Shown here piece by piece: positions 25,603 through 33,920 of a stretch of 64,000 bases of DNA. Position 1 is the first letter of the stretch; every line of letters starts with the position of its first letter. Source of the DNA: Phyllobacterium sp. YR531 (GTDB lineage: Bacteria; Pseudomonadota; Alphaproteobacteria; Rhizobiales; Rhizobiaceae); the NCBI RefSeq assembly GCF_000282595.1, contig NZ_AKIZ01000036.1, positions 21,793 through 85,792 of the forward strand. Reading direction: 5' to 3'. The notes beneath the pieces are model-generated. The model made no database searches, was not told the DNA's origin, and worked only from the letters and a program-made list of their open reading frames with translations. The translations under genes and the position numbers were made by a program.

Positions 25603-25869
25603 TCACAGTTCTGACAATGCGTATTTTTCAACGATATCTTTCCACATGCACAGAAAAGCACCGCATTCCGGGCAGTGAATTGGCGCGAGGCCTTCTGACT
25701 CCTGAACAAGAAACAGCTGCATTGAATCGCATTCAACGCATTTCAATGGTGGCACAAGTGCCAATGGCGGCAGACCTTCTTCGTTGATCGCTGCAGCATG
25801 ACTGCGATGCTCAGCTACGACCGGCTTGAACGGATCGTTGTGGAGGGGCCGACCTTTGTGCGTTGCCAT
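25603..25869 (-). CDS. Small zinc-ribbon-like protein
   Basis: Not recognised as a named family. The 88-residue product has a disordered, basic N-terminal half and a CVEC...CPEC pair (about residues 44-47 and 66-69) that should form a four-cysteine zinc site. It ends in the helical MWKDIVEKYALSEL. GGGG precedes the ATG at 25869, which lies only 2 bases after the stop of the sugar permease gene, so it is probably the last gene of that operon. Whether it serves sugar uptake or is a bystander cannot be told. Confidence 0.65.
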   Translation of the reverse strand: MATHKGRPLHNDPFKPVVAEHRSHAAAINEEGLPPLALVPPLKCVECDSMQLFLVQESEGLAPIHCPECGAFLCMWKDIVEKYALSEL

Positions 25870-25871
25870 GA

Positions 25872-26738
25872 TTACCCCTTTACCGCGCCAGCTGTCAGAC
25901 CGGACACAATTTTACGTTGGAAAATCAGAACCAGAATGAGGAGAGGCAGCGTTACCGTAACTGATGCTGCCATAACCTGACCGAACGGATACTCATAACG
26001 GCTGCTTCCCGTCAGCAATCCCATAGCCACAGGTACTGTGCGATTCTCATCGGTGAGAATAAATGTCAAAGCGAACAGAAACTCGTTCCACGAAAGAATG
26101 AAGGCAAGCAGGCCAGTGCTTGCGATGGCCGGCCCCATGAGAGGCAGCAGAACGTGAGTGAGAATTCTGAAGCGAGAGCATCCATCAATGAGCGCGGCTT
26201 CTTCCAGTTCCTGTGGCAGATCACGAATGAAACTCGTAAGCACCCATGTCGTAAAGGGGAGCACAAGAAGAAGATATGAAAAGACCAGTGCTGTTGGCCG
26301 GTTATAGAGCCCGAGCCAGCCAATTACCTCGAACATTCCCGATAGCACCACGACCTGCGGAAACACAGAAATCATTAGAACGCAGATCAGCACCATTCGG
26401 GAGAGCCGGAAGTTCATCCGGCCCAGCGCGTAAGCTGCAAGGATGCTAACTACGAGAGAAATCAGACTGCTGGAGAAAGCCACAAACGCCGAATTCAGGA
26501 TGGCACCAATAAAAATCGGATTGTGAAACAGACTGATGTAATTACCAAAATTCAGCGATGGCAAAAGGCTGAAGGAATAGAGATTCTCCGGCGTCTTTGT
26601 GGAAGAGATAATAGCCCAGTAATAGGGAAACAACATGTAGGCGAGTACCATTAACACGCCAAAGTAAAGCCCGGCACGCTTCAAAAAACGTAACTTACGA
26701 TAGGTGCTGTTGGAATAATGTTGTGACTTTCGCGCCAT
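25872..26738 (-). CDS. Sugar ABC transporter permease, MalG type
   Basis: This 288-residue permease of the CUT1 family has six hydrophobic segments and the EAA loop EEAALIDGCSRFRILTHVLLPLMGPAI (about 190-216), which docks on the ATPase. The N terminus with the first TM helix (FGVLMVLAYMLFPYYWAIISS) is typical. It starts 2 bases after the partner permease. Confidence 0.92.
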   Translation of the reverse strand: MARKSQHYSNSTYRKLRFLKRAGLYFGVLMVLAYMLFPYYWAIISSTKTPENLYSFSLLPSLNFGNYISLFHNPIFIGAILNSAFVAFSSSLISLVVSILAAYALGRMNFRLSRMVLICVLMISVFPQVVVLSGMFEVIGWLGLYNRPTALVFSYLLLVLPFTTWVLTSFIRDLPQELEEAALIDGCSRFRILTHVLLPLMGPAIASTGLLAFILSWNEFLFALTFILTDENRTVPVAMGLLTGSSRYEYPFGQVMAASVTVTLPLLILVLIFQRKIVSGLTAGAVKG

Positions 26739-26740
26739 GG

Positions 26741-27616
26741 TCAGCCTGCATTCCTGTCAAGCCTGAGTATGCTGACCAAAGCGATCGCAATCAGTCCTAT
26801 AATAAGAAATACCCAGGTCGAAGCAGCCGAACCTACGCCCAAATCCTGAAAACTTATCAACTGGTCGCGAGCGTAGATGGACATGGTCATGGCCTTCTCA
26901 TTGTTCGCGGCAAGAACGTAACTCAGATCGAACATTCGCAATGCGTCAAGTGTCCGGAAGAGAACTGCTACCCCGATGGCGGGAGTGGCCAACGGCAAGG
27001 TAATCGACCAAAGGCGTTTCCACGCGGGAACTCCGGAAACCTCTGCCGCTTCATAGATTTCTTCCGGTATCAGTTGCAGTCCTGCAAGGATGAGCAGAAC
27101 CATGAAAGGCGTCGTAACCCACACGTCTATGAAAATGACCGTGCCAAGAATAAGCGAAGGATCGGCAGTCCATGCAATGCCTTTATCCAGAAACCCTAAC
27201 CAGATGAGGCCTTTGTTGATGAGACCGAACTGATCATTGAACATCCATTCCCAGATCTTTGCAGATACCACCATTGGCATTGCCCAAGGCACCAATATTG
27301 CTGCACGTACCAGACCGCGTCCGGCAAAAGCGCGGTGCAGCAGCAGGGCAATTGCAAAACCAAGTATGGTTTCAAGGAGAACTGACACCGAGGTGAAAAC
27401 GAGCGTATTGCGAACGGCGCCCCAGAAAACGGAATCCTCGATAACAGTCAGAAAATTCTGAAAACCAACGAAATTGTAGTCCGCTGGATTATCAAGAAAA
27501 GCATCTGTAAACGAGAAGTAGACATTGCGCGCCAATGGCCATGCTGCAACAGCAGTTAGTGCCAGCAAAAGGGGCACAAGAAAGAGCCATGCTGTTGTCG
27601 CTTCCCTGTTCCTCAA
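26741..27616 (-). CDS. Sugar ABC transporter permease, MalF/UgpA type
   Basis: This 291-residue CUT1 permease has the N-terminal FLVPLLLALTAVAAWPLARNVYFSF helix and the EAA loop YEAAEVSGVPAWKRLWSITLPLATPAIG. Its start overlaps the stop of the ATPase gene by 4 bases. With the MalG-type permease it forms the membrane channel of the importer. Confidence 0.92.
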   Translation of the reverse strand: MRNREATTAWLFLVPLLLALTAVAAWPLARNVYFSFTDAFLDNPADYNFVGFQNFLTVIEDSVFWGAVRNTLVFTSVSVLLETILGFAIALLLHRAFAGRGLVRAAILVPWAMPMVVSAKIWEWMFNDQFGLINKGLIWLGFLDKGIAWTADPSLILGTVIFIDVWVTTPFMVLLILAGLQLIPEEIYEAAEVSGVPAWKRLWSITLPLATPAIGVAVLFRTLDALRMFDLSYVLAANNEKAMTMSIYARDQLISFQDLGVGSAASTWVFLIIGLIAIALVSILRLDRNAG

Positions 27617-28722
27617 CGAACCACCTCAATAGCTGGCGGCTGCGGGAAAGATTCAATTCTGATTGACTGATCTTTACCATCGAAAAGATAGAGATCTTCG
27701 CTCTTCCATCTTAATCCGATTTTGGAGCCTGAATCATATGCCGGGATGGCACCGGCAGATCTCACTGTCCAGATTGTATTGTTGCTTAGCCGGATATAGG
27801 CAATCTGTTCATAGCCAAGGTCTTCGACTCGTTCAAATATACCTTTTATGCAATTTGAGCTGTCCGAAGAAACTATCTCCAATGCTTCCGGGCGTATGCC
27901 AAGCGTTACCGCTTGCCGAACGCTTGCGTGATTTGCGCTCAGCTTAAAACCGTCCGGGCCGATGAGCGTACTACCGGTTTCATCGCTTTCTACCGAAGTA
28001 AAATTCATGCGCGGACTGCCCAGAAAGCCAGCTACAAACCTGTTCACCGGGTGGTCATAGAGTTCGCGCGGCGTGCCAATCTGTTCAATGCTCCCGTGGT
28101 TCAGAATGACAATCCGATCGGCCAATGTCATTGCTTCGGTCTGGTCATGCGTGACGTAAATCATCGTAGCTCCAACCTCAGAATGGAGCTTGGCAATCTC
28201 AAAGCGCATTTCCATCCGCAAATCGGCATCCAGATTGGAGAGTGGCTCGTCAAACAAGAACAATTTCGGCTGGCTGACCAAAGCCCGGCCAATGGCCACG
28301 CGCTGACGTTGCCCGCCTGACAACTGCTTTGGCTTGCGATCAAGCAAGTGGCCGATTTTCAGCATCTCGGCCACCTTCGTCAGGCGCCGCCCGATTTCAG
28401 CTTTGGTCATCCGGGCAGTTTCAAGTGCGAAACTGATATTGCGAGCAACATTCATATGCGGATAGAGGGCATAGGACTGAAAAACAAAAGCGACGCCACG
28501 CTTGGATGCAGGCACGTCGGTCACTTCATTGCCGCCGATTGAAACAGTGCCCTTCGAGACCGGAACCAATCCAGCAATCACACGCAGCAGGGTTGATTTT
28601 CCGCATCCTGACGGCCCCACAAAGACCAGGAATTCTCCATCCTCAACGGCAAGGTCAATCGACCGGAGTACATCATAGGCTCCAAAGCTTTTACTGACTT
28701 CTTTGAGTGTGACGGAGGCCAT
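27613..28722 (-). CDS. Sugar ABC transporter ATPase, MalK/UgpC type
   Basis: This 369-residue ATPase starts at the ATG at 28722 (MASVTLKEVSKSFGAYDVL). Walker A is GPSGCGKST, the signature LSGGQRQRVAIGRAL, Walker B LFLFDEPLSNLDA and the switch THDQTEA. The C-terminal TOBE/OB domain (LGIRPEAL) is that of MalK-like subunits. A stem-loop separates it from the binding-protein gene upstream. Confidence 0.94.
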   Translation of the reverse strand: MASVTLKEVSKSFGAYDVLRSIDLAVEDGEFLVFVGPSGCGKSTLLRVIAGLVPVSKGTVSIGGNEVTDVPASKRGVAFVFQSYALYPHMNVARNISFALETARMTKAEIGRRLTKVAEMLKIGHLLDRKPKQLSGGQRQRVAIGRALVSQPKLFLFDEPLSNLDADLRMEMRFEIAKLHSEVGATMIYVTHDQTEAMTLADRIVILNHGSIEQIGTPRELYDHPVNRFVAGFLGSPRMNFTSVESDETGSTLIGPDGFKLSANHASVRQAVTLGIRPEALEIVSSDSSNCIKGIFERVEDLGYEQIAYIRLSNNTIWTVRSAGAIPAYDSGSKIGLRWKSEDLYLFDGKDQSIRIESFPQPPAIEVVR

Positions 28723-28765
28723 TATGATGCCTTTGGTTATTATAAAATTCGCTGAAGCGACGATG

Positions 28766-28798
28766 ATGACACCTGCGAAGCACATTCGCAGGTGTCAT
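28766..28798 (-). promoter_or_regulatory. Intercistronic stem-loop after the binding-protein gene
   Basis: A perfect 14-bp stem (28766-28779 and 28785-28798, ATGACACCTGCGAA and its complement) has a 5-nt loop and no T-run after it. It lies between the stop of the sugar-binding protein gene and the ATPase start. Such hairpins commonly protect the upstream mRNA from 3' decay so that the binding protein is made in excess. Confidence 0.75.
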
Positions 28799-28803
28799 GG
28801 GAA

Positions 28804-30066
28804 TCAGTTGGCCTTGACATCGCGTTTCAGTCTTTTTTCGAGCTGCGCCAACTCCTCGCCCACGTCACTCGTGCCGGAAATTATGTCATGGACAGCACGA
28901 TAAAATGTACGCGACACCCGGTTGTAATTTTTGCCTGTTGCTGCTGAAGGACGGGCAACAGATTCCTCGAAGGCGGTCTTTGCCATTGGCAGAAACGGTA
29001 TCTTTGCAAGAATTTCGGCATCAGTATAAAGCGCTTCGACCGTTGGGTTATACCCGCCTTTGATCGCCCGCATCTTCTGATCCTCAAGTCCCACCATATA
29101 TCTCAGCAGTTCGGCAGCCTTTTCCTGTTTTGTCGAATATTTGGAAACGGCTAGATAAGCAGTGCCAAGCGTGCCACTGGACTTCTGACCATCTGCGCCG
29201 ACGGGCAGTGCCGATACTCCAACCTTGTCAACCAGCTTGCTTCCCTGTGCCTGAGATGTTCCCCACACATAGGGCCAATTGCGGTGGAATACCGCGTTGC
29301 CGCTTTCGAAAAGTGCCCGGGAGCTCTCTTCGTCATAGTTGAGCACGCCTTTTGGAGAGATCGTATCGATCCAGGCCCGGGCACGGGCCAGTGCTGCGAC
29401 AGCGGCCGGGTTATTAATTGTCACCTCTCCCTTTTCGGACAGGATTGTGCCGCCACCGCCGGAAGCAATCCACTCCACGGCATCGCATGTCAGCCCTTCA
29501 TAGCTGCGCCCTTGCCAGGCATAGCCCCACATGTCCGCATTGCCCGACTTGCGTTCGGCATCCTGAATTTCCTTGGCGGTAGCGGTCAACTCATCCCAGG
29601 TTTTAGGGGCTTGTTTGCCATATTTTTCCAGCAGATCCTTGCGATAGAACATCAGGCCGGTATCAATGTAAAACGGCATCGCGATCAACTTGTCTTCAAT
29701 CCGGGCAGCGTCAGTCGCTGAGGCGAAATGGGCCTTCACCTCAGCTTCAGGTACCAGCGATGTAAGATCGGAAAAATGATCTTTCATCATGCCCAGCCAG
29801 ATCACGTCGACATAAAGCAAATCGACATCCGCCGACTTGGAGGCAAACAACTGCTGATAGATTGGAATGGCATCGTCCAGATTCTGCGGTGTACGATTTA
29901 TCTTGACCTCGTTACCGGAAGATTTGGCCCATTTTTGAGCCCCTTCTTCACATAACTCGTAATCCGTAGCCGAGCAGAACATCGATATTGTTTCTGCTTT
30001 GGCGGGGAGAGCTGCGCCGATGGTCAAAAAAGCGAGACCTGCAAGTAATTTGAGTTTGTATCCCAT
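28804..30066 (-). CDS. Sugar ABC transporter substrate-binding protein
   Basis: This 420-residue protein has a signal peptide (KLLAGLAFLTIGAALPAKAE) with an AKA-E cleavage site. The mature N terminus, ETISMFCSATDYELCEEGAQ then W, and the VDLLYVDVIWLGMMKDHFSDL segment, resemble the ThuE-type trehalose/maltose binding proteins of rhizobia. Two cysteines near the N terminus (FCSATDYELC) could form a disulfide. The ligand is probably a di- or oligosaccharide, to judge from the GH4 enzyme in the operon. It follows the kinase gene by 35 bases. Confidence 0.9.
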   Translation of the reverse strand: MGYKLKLLAGLAFLTIGAALPAKAETISMFCSATDYELCEEGAQKWAKSSGNEVKINRTPQNLDDAIPIYQQLFASKSADVDLLYVDVIWLGMMKDHFSDLTSLVPEAEVKAHFASATDAARIEDKLIAMPFYIDTGLMFYRKDLLEKYGKQAPKTWDELTATAKEIQDAERKSGNADMWGYAWQGRSYEGLTCDAVEWIASGGGGTILSEKGEVTINNPAAVAALARARAWIDTISPKGVLNYDEESSRALFESGNAVFHRNWPYVWGTSQAQGSKLVDKVGVSALPVGADGQKSSGTLGTAYLAVSKYSTKQEKAAELLRYMVGLEDQKMRAIKGGYNPTVEALYTDAEILAKIPFLPMAKTAFEESVARPSAATGKNYNRVSRTFYRAVHDIISGTSDVGEELAQLEKRLKRDVKAN

Positions 30067-30101
30067 GTCCGTTCCCTATTTTTCTTGATTGATTGAAGTC
30101 G

Positions 30102-31028
30102 TTAGCCGGCAGCGCTTCGCCGCCGGTATTGGTCAAGATCGGAAAGATATGGCAGGTTTCTGCCACCATACGCTGTCACTGCAAGCGAGCCACATATAAC
30201 CGCTACTTCCAACGCCGAAACAAAGTCCGGTTCGTGCAGCAGTCCATGAACGAACCCCGCATTGAAAGAGTCACCAGCGCCGGTCGTGTCAAAAACATCA
30301 ACAGCCAAGGCGGGCAGTCGGTATACCCTGCCGTTATCACTTGCTATGACGCCTTCTGAACCGCGCTTGATCACTACGGTTTTGCAGTATTTTGTCAGAA
30401 TGTTCAGCGCGGCTTCAATATCCGTTTCGCCGGTAAGAGCTTTTGCCTCGGTTTCATTCGGGAGGAAAACATCGATTTTTTGCAAGGCCTCAATCAGGCC
30501 AGGTGCAGACAAATCCATCTCGATATGCTGGCAGTCGGAGCAAACTTTAATGCCAAGTTTACGGGCACTATCAATGAGCGCGGCCCGATCATCGTCAAGG
30601 GAGAAACCTTGCAGAAGGAGCACCTCCGGTCTGATCCGCTCCAGATCAGCTGGTGTTGGACTTGGATCCCTGTCTTCACTGTAACTGATAAATCCTCGGT
30701 CATCAGTGAATGAAAAGGCAGAACTTAACCGGCGCCATGGCTTGTCGAGATGGATAAACAATCCATCATCAATGTTTTCCCGCCTTGCCTCCTCAATGAT
30801 CATACGGCTGAAGATGTCATTGCCGAACGCGCACCACCAACCGGCCATTGTTCCAAGCCGCGTCAATGCCAAAGCGGTTGAGAAGGCCGCCCCTGGCACC
30901 CAGTCAAATTCCTTTGCCCACAGGTCCGCGCCCATTCTGGGTATGTCCGGCAATCCTCTAAAAACGAGGTCGAAATAATATTCGCCGACGATCATCACTT
31001 CATAGGTTGATCGCGTGGATTCCTTCAT
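30102..31028 (-). CDS. PfkB-family sugar kinase
   Basis: This 308-residue kinase has the PfkB signature 2 (DTTGAGDSFNAGFVHGL) with the catalytic Asp and anion hole, and the N-terminal VGEYYFDLVFRGLP and GGxx-like PGAAFSTALALTRLG regions. I place the start at the ATG at 31028: GGAG is 7 bases upstream and the codon overlaps the GH4 stop in an ATGA, whereas the ATG at 31034 is too close to GGAG. It presumably phosphorylates the imported sugar or a product of the GH4 step. Confidence 0.9.
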   Translation of the reverse strand: MKESTRSTYEVMIVGEYYFDLVFRGLPDIPRMGADLWAKEFDWVPGAAFSTALALTRLGTMAGWWCAFGNDIFSRMIIEEARRENIDDGLFIHLDKPWRRLSSAFSFTDDRGFISYSEDRDPSPTPADLERIRPEVLLLQGFSLDDDRAALIDSARKLGIKVCSDCQHIEMDLSAPGLIEALQKIDVFLPNETEAKALTGETDIEAALNILTKYCKTVVIKRGSEGVIASDNGRVYRLPALAVDVFDTTGAGDSFNAGFVHGLLHEPDFVSALEVAVICGSLAVTAYGGRNLPYLSDLDQYRRRSAAG

Positions 31029-32410
31029 TTCCATACTCCAGCATATTGGGCATGGGCTGCAAGATATTCGTCAACCAACGGAACTGCACGCGAATAGGAC
31101 AATACGAGTGGGTGTGCCATCAAAGCCTCAACAGCAGTATCACGGCTCCGCTCACGGATCGCTCTTACTGCCAGCCTTTCGTACTGCTTCACGCTTTGTA
31201 TGAGTTGAAGCTGTGGCTCGGGCATCTTACCGATGTTCAAAGGCCTTATTCCCGTCTTGTCAACAATGCAGCTTACTTCGACTACATCGTCGCTTCGCAG
31301 ACCATCAATTGCTCCCTCATTGCGAACATTGAGACCACTGTAGCAAGGCTTACCGGTTTGCAGCGCATCAACCAGATTAAGAGCAACACCGGCGTATCCC
31401 TCACCTTCTTCGGAGTTACTCTCATGGCTGCCAGTATCGATGAAACTGTCTGCCTCTTCCATGCTTGGAGCATCCTCAAGCGCATAATGCATATAGGTAG
31501 AACTGCGCCGCCGCTCATAGGCGTAGTAGCGGTTCAACGCCTCTTCTGCATTCTTCTCAAGATTGATTGAGCCGAGGGTTTCCATAAGCGCTTTGTTCAG
31601 ATCCTTGACTTCCTCGCCACGCGTACGGGTGTCAGAATTCAATGCGTCAACAGCCTTTTCGGCATAATAGTAGTAATAGAGATATTCATTGATCCAGTTC
31701 CGTTGCCTGCGAACAAGCTTCGGATCAAACATTCGTTGCGATGTCATCTTGAGGAATTGATCATCATCCAGCAGCGGTTGCAAAACCTCTTTCCCATTGA
31801 TCTTGGCGCTACGCGTAAAAGAGAGATGGTTTAGACCGGCCACTTCTGCATGAACATCGTTCTGAGGAACCTTGAACCATTTGGCCAAGGCCTCCTGTGC
31901 ACCATTAGCGCCATCACAAATGCCAATCGTGCGATCATATCCCTCATCCTGAAGCGCTTGCGCCACAAGACCAGCAGGGTTGGTGAAATTGAACAACCAA
32001 GCATCTGGACTAACTTTTTTCAGAAGCCGTGCATATTCCAGAATTGCGGGAATACTGCGTAGTGCCATGGCAAAACCGCCGGGCCCGGTGGTTTCCTGAC
32101 CCAGCACTCCATGTGATAGGGCGATACGTTCATCCTTTATCCGGCCCTCTTCGTCTCCAGGGCGGACGGTCGTAACGACGTAGCTTGCCCCCTCCAGCGC
32201 CTTTTCCGCGTTGGTGGTCATGGAAATCTTGACTGGCGACTGTGTCCGCCGAGCCAGTTCCTGACTTATGCGGCCAAACAATTCGAGCTTCTTCTCGTTG
32301 ATATCCTGCAGGCAAATTTCCTGCAGTCCGCTCTGCTCTGCGCGGCGAAGTGCCGAGCCCACAAACAATGGCGCTCTTACTCCGCCACCGCCAACTAAAG
32401 TCAACTTCAT
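31025..32410 (-). CDS. Glycoside hydrolase family 4 enzyme
   Basis: This 461-residue protein is an NAD- and metal-dependent GH4 glycosidase. The dinucleotide fold begins at once (MKLTLVGGGGVRAP), FTNPAG is at 142-145, the metal ligand Cys165 lies in GICDGANG and the metal histidine His195 in GLNHLSF. These enzymes cleave by oxidising C3 and eliminating the aglycone. The GLNHL wording is closest to 6-phospho-glucosidases, but there is no PTS here. ATG at 32410 has GGAG 6 bases upstream; a TTG 12 bases earlier is less likely. It heads the operon. Confidence 0.9.
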   Translation of the reverse strand: MKLTLVGGGGVRAPLFVGSALRRAEQSGLQEICLQDINEKKLELFGRISQELARRTQSPVKISMTTNAEKALEGASYVVTTVRPGDEEGRIKDERIALSHGVLGQETTGPGGFAMALRSIPAILEYARLLKKVSPDAWLFNFTNPAGLVAQALQDEGYDRTIGICDGANGAQEALAKWFKVPQNDVHAEVAGLNHLSFTRSAKINGKEVLQPLLDDDQFLKMTSQRMFDPKLVRRQRNWINEYLYYYYYAEKAVDALNSDTRTRGEEVKDLNKALMETLGSINLEKNAEEALNRYYAYERRRSSTYMHYALEDAPSMEEADSFIDTGSHESNSEEGEGYAGVALNLVDALQTGKPCYSGLNVRNEGAIDGLRSDDVVEVSCIVDKTGIRPLNIGKMPEPQLQLIQSVKQYERLAVRAIRERSRDTAVEALMAHPLVLSYSRAVPLVDEYLAAHAQYAGVWK

Positions 32411-32443
32411 GAATTGCTCCAATGCTCACGCTGTGATATTGCT

Positions 32444-32459
32444 ACTGGTTATAACCAGT
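32444..32459. promoter_or_regulatory. Operator palindrome, probable GntR site
   Basis: ACTGGTTATAACCAGT is a perfect 16-bp palindrome in the 150-bp gap between the divergent GH4 and GntR genes. HutC-type GntR proteins bind GT-N-TA-N-AC cores, which this contains (GGTTATAACC). One site could control both directions. Confidence 0.75.
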
Positions 32460-32560
32460 TATGTCAACGCTGCGAATTCTACTTTCTTTGCATTGGTCTC
32501 GACAAAAGTCCCTACAATCTGCGAGATACGTTGCATGCCAAAAACAGGTGAAGATTCGAG

Positions 32561-33334
32561 ATGATAGATACGCAACGTAATGGCGGGATAAACCCGGTGG
32601 ACCGAAACCACCCGGACCCTCTTTACGTTCAATTGAGAGCTGTATTGAAGAACATGATTGAGAGCGGAAAACTCTCAGTCAATGACAAGCTCCCATCCGA
32701 ACGCGAACTTGTTGCCCTTTATGGCGTGAGCCGAATTACAGTCCGGCAAGCTGTCAAGGACCTGGAGAATCTTGGCTTTCTCCAGACACGCGCTGGCAAA
32801 GGGATTTACGTAACTGAGCCTCAGCCGACCTATGAGATCGAGATCGTCAGGAGCTTTACTGAAACAGCCGAAGCAAACAATCGCAAACCCGGCATGCAGC
32901 TACTCGCCGCCGCGATCATTCAAGGCAATTCGGATATCACGCGCCCTCTTGGGTTACCGCCAGGCTCAAAAGTTGTCTTTATTGAACGTTTGCGCTTTCT
33001 GGACGATTTGCCAGTGGTTGTTCAACGCGATTGGTTTGCCGAAGCCATCGCCCCTGGTATTCTTGATATAGATTGGAGAGCGGGGAACAGGTCGCTCTAT
33101 GCAGAGTTCAAGGACCGCTACAGAGTCATTCCTGCACGAGGCCAGTCAACATTGAGCGCACGGCTTGCAACTGAGGCAGAGGCCGGCTTTTTGCAACTCG
33201 ACCTTCCGGCGGCAGTCCTGACCCTTGATCAGATTGCTTATGACAGCGAGTATCGCCCGGTGAATGTGAGTTCGATGGCATATCATCCCGTCCGTTATCC
33301 GTTATCGCTTACTCAATCCCGTATGCGGAGCTGA
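32561..33334 (+). CDS. GntR-family regulator, HutC/UTRA type
   Basis: This 257-residue repressor has a winged helix at about residues 20-85 (PLYVQLRAVLKNMIESG, LPSERELVALYGVSRITVRQ) and a C-terminal UTRA ligand domain ending in LDQIAYDSEYRPVNVSSMAYHPVRYPL. UTRA domains of sugar regulators bind phosphosugars. It diverges from the GH4 operon and precedes the SIS gene by 39 bases, so it probably controls both, through the palindrome at 32444. Confidence 0.92.
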   Translation: MIDTQRNGGINPVDRNHPDPLYVQLRAVLKNMIESGKLSVNDKLPSERELVALYGVSRITVRQAVKDLENLGFLQTRAGKGIYVTEPQPTYEIEIVRSFTETAEANNRKPGMQLLAAAIIQGNSDITRPLGLPPGSKVVFIERLRFLDDLPVVVQRDWFAEAIAPGILDIDWRAGNRSLYAEFKDRYRVIPARGQSTLSARLATEAEAGFLQLDLPAAVLTLDQIAYDSEYRPVNVSSMAYHPVRYPLSLTQSRMRS

Positions 33335-33373
33335 TAGCCGGATTATCGCGATCATTTCATTGAGGTAGTTCCA

Positions 33374-33910
33374 ATGACCGTGTCTCACTTGCCCTGGCAG
33401 CTCATCAGTCAGGAGTTATCGGAAACCCTGTCTAAAATAGATGCAAATTCCTTTGACCAGTTGGTACAAATTTTTTCCGACACGGACCGGCGCTGGTTCT
33501 TCAGCGGACAAGGCCGTTCTGGCCTGTCCGCGCAGATGGCCGCGATGCGCTTCATGCATATTGGACGTATTGTTCACTTTGTTGGTGAAGTATCAGCCCC
33601 GTCCATTCGACAAAACGATGGGTTGGTCATCATATCGGGCTCCGGTCAAACTCCCGTCAGTTTAAATTTCGCACAGATTGCAAAGTCCGAAGGGGCCACG
33701 GTTGTTGCGGTGACCCGAGACGCTCAAAGCCCACTTGCGCAAATGTCCGACATGACAATGCTGGTACCAACCATTGCGAGTGTTCAGTTTGGCGGAAGCC
33801 TTTTTGAACAATGCAGCCTGCTCGTTCTGGACAGTGTCATACTGCAGCTGACAGCCGGGATACCGGATGTGCATGAGGCCATGCAACACCGGCATACCAA
33901 TCTGCAATAG
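33374..33910 (+). CDS. SIS-domain isomerase, 6-phospho-3-hexuloisomerase-like
   Basis: This 178-residue single SIS-domain protein has the phosphosugar motifs GQGRSG (45-50) and SGSGQT (88-93) and the short length of 6-phospho-3-hexuloisomerases, which interconvert D-arabino-hex-3-ulose 6-phosphate and fructose 6-phosphate. No hexulose-phosphate synthase is near, so formaldehyde fixation is unlikely; the partner genes point to a phosphosugar from the GH4-PfkB route. GAGG precedes the ATG by 8 bases. It ends 10 bases from the convergent DUF4139 gene. Confidence 0.85.
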   Translation: MTVSHLPWQLISQELSETLSKIDANSFDQLVQIFSDTDRRWFFSGQGRSGLSAQMAAMRFMHIGRIVHFVGEVSAPSIRQNDGLVIISGSGQTPVSLNFAQIAKSEGATVVAVTRDAQSPLAQMSDMTMLVPTIASVQFGGSLFEQCSLLVLDSVILQLTAGIPDVHEAMQHRHTNLQ

Positions 33911-33920
33911 ACAGTTCGTA

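Noticed and set aside
33374..33910. Ribulose-monophosphate formaldehyde pathway
   Set aside because: The SIS protein looks like a 6-phospho-3-hexuloisomerase, but no hexulose-6-phosphate synthase is encoded near it and the context is a sugar importer.
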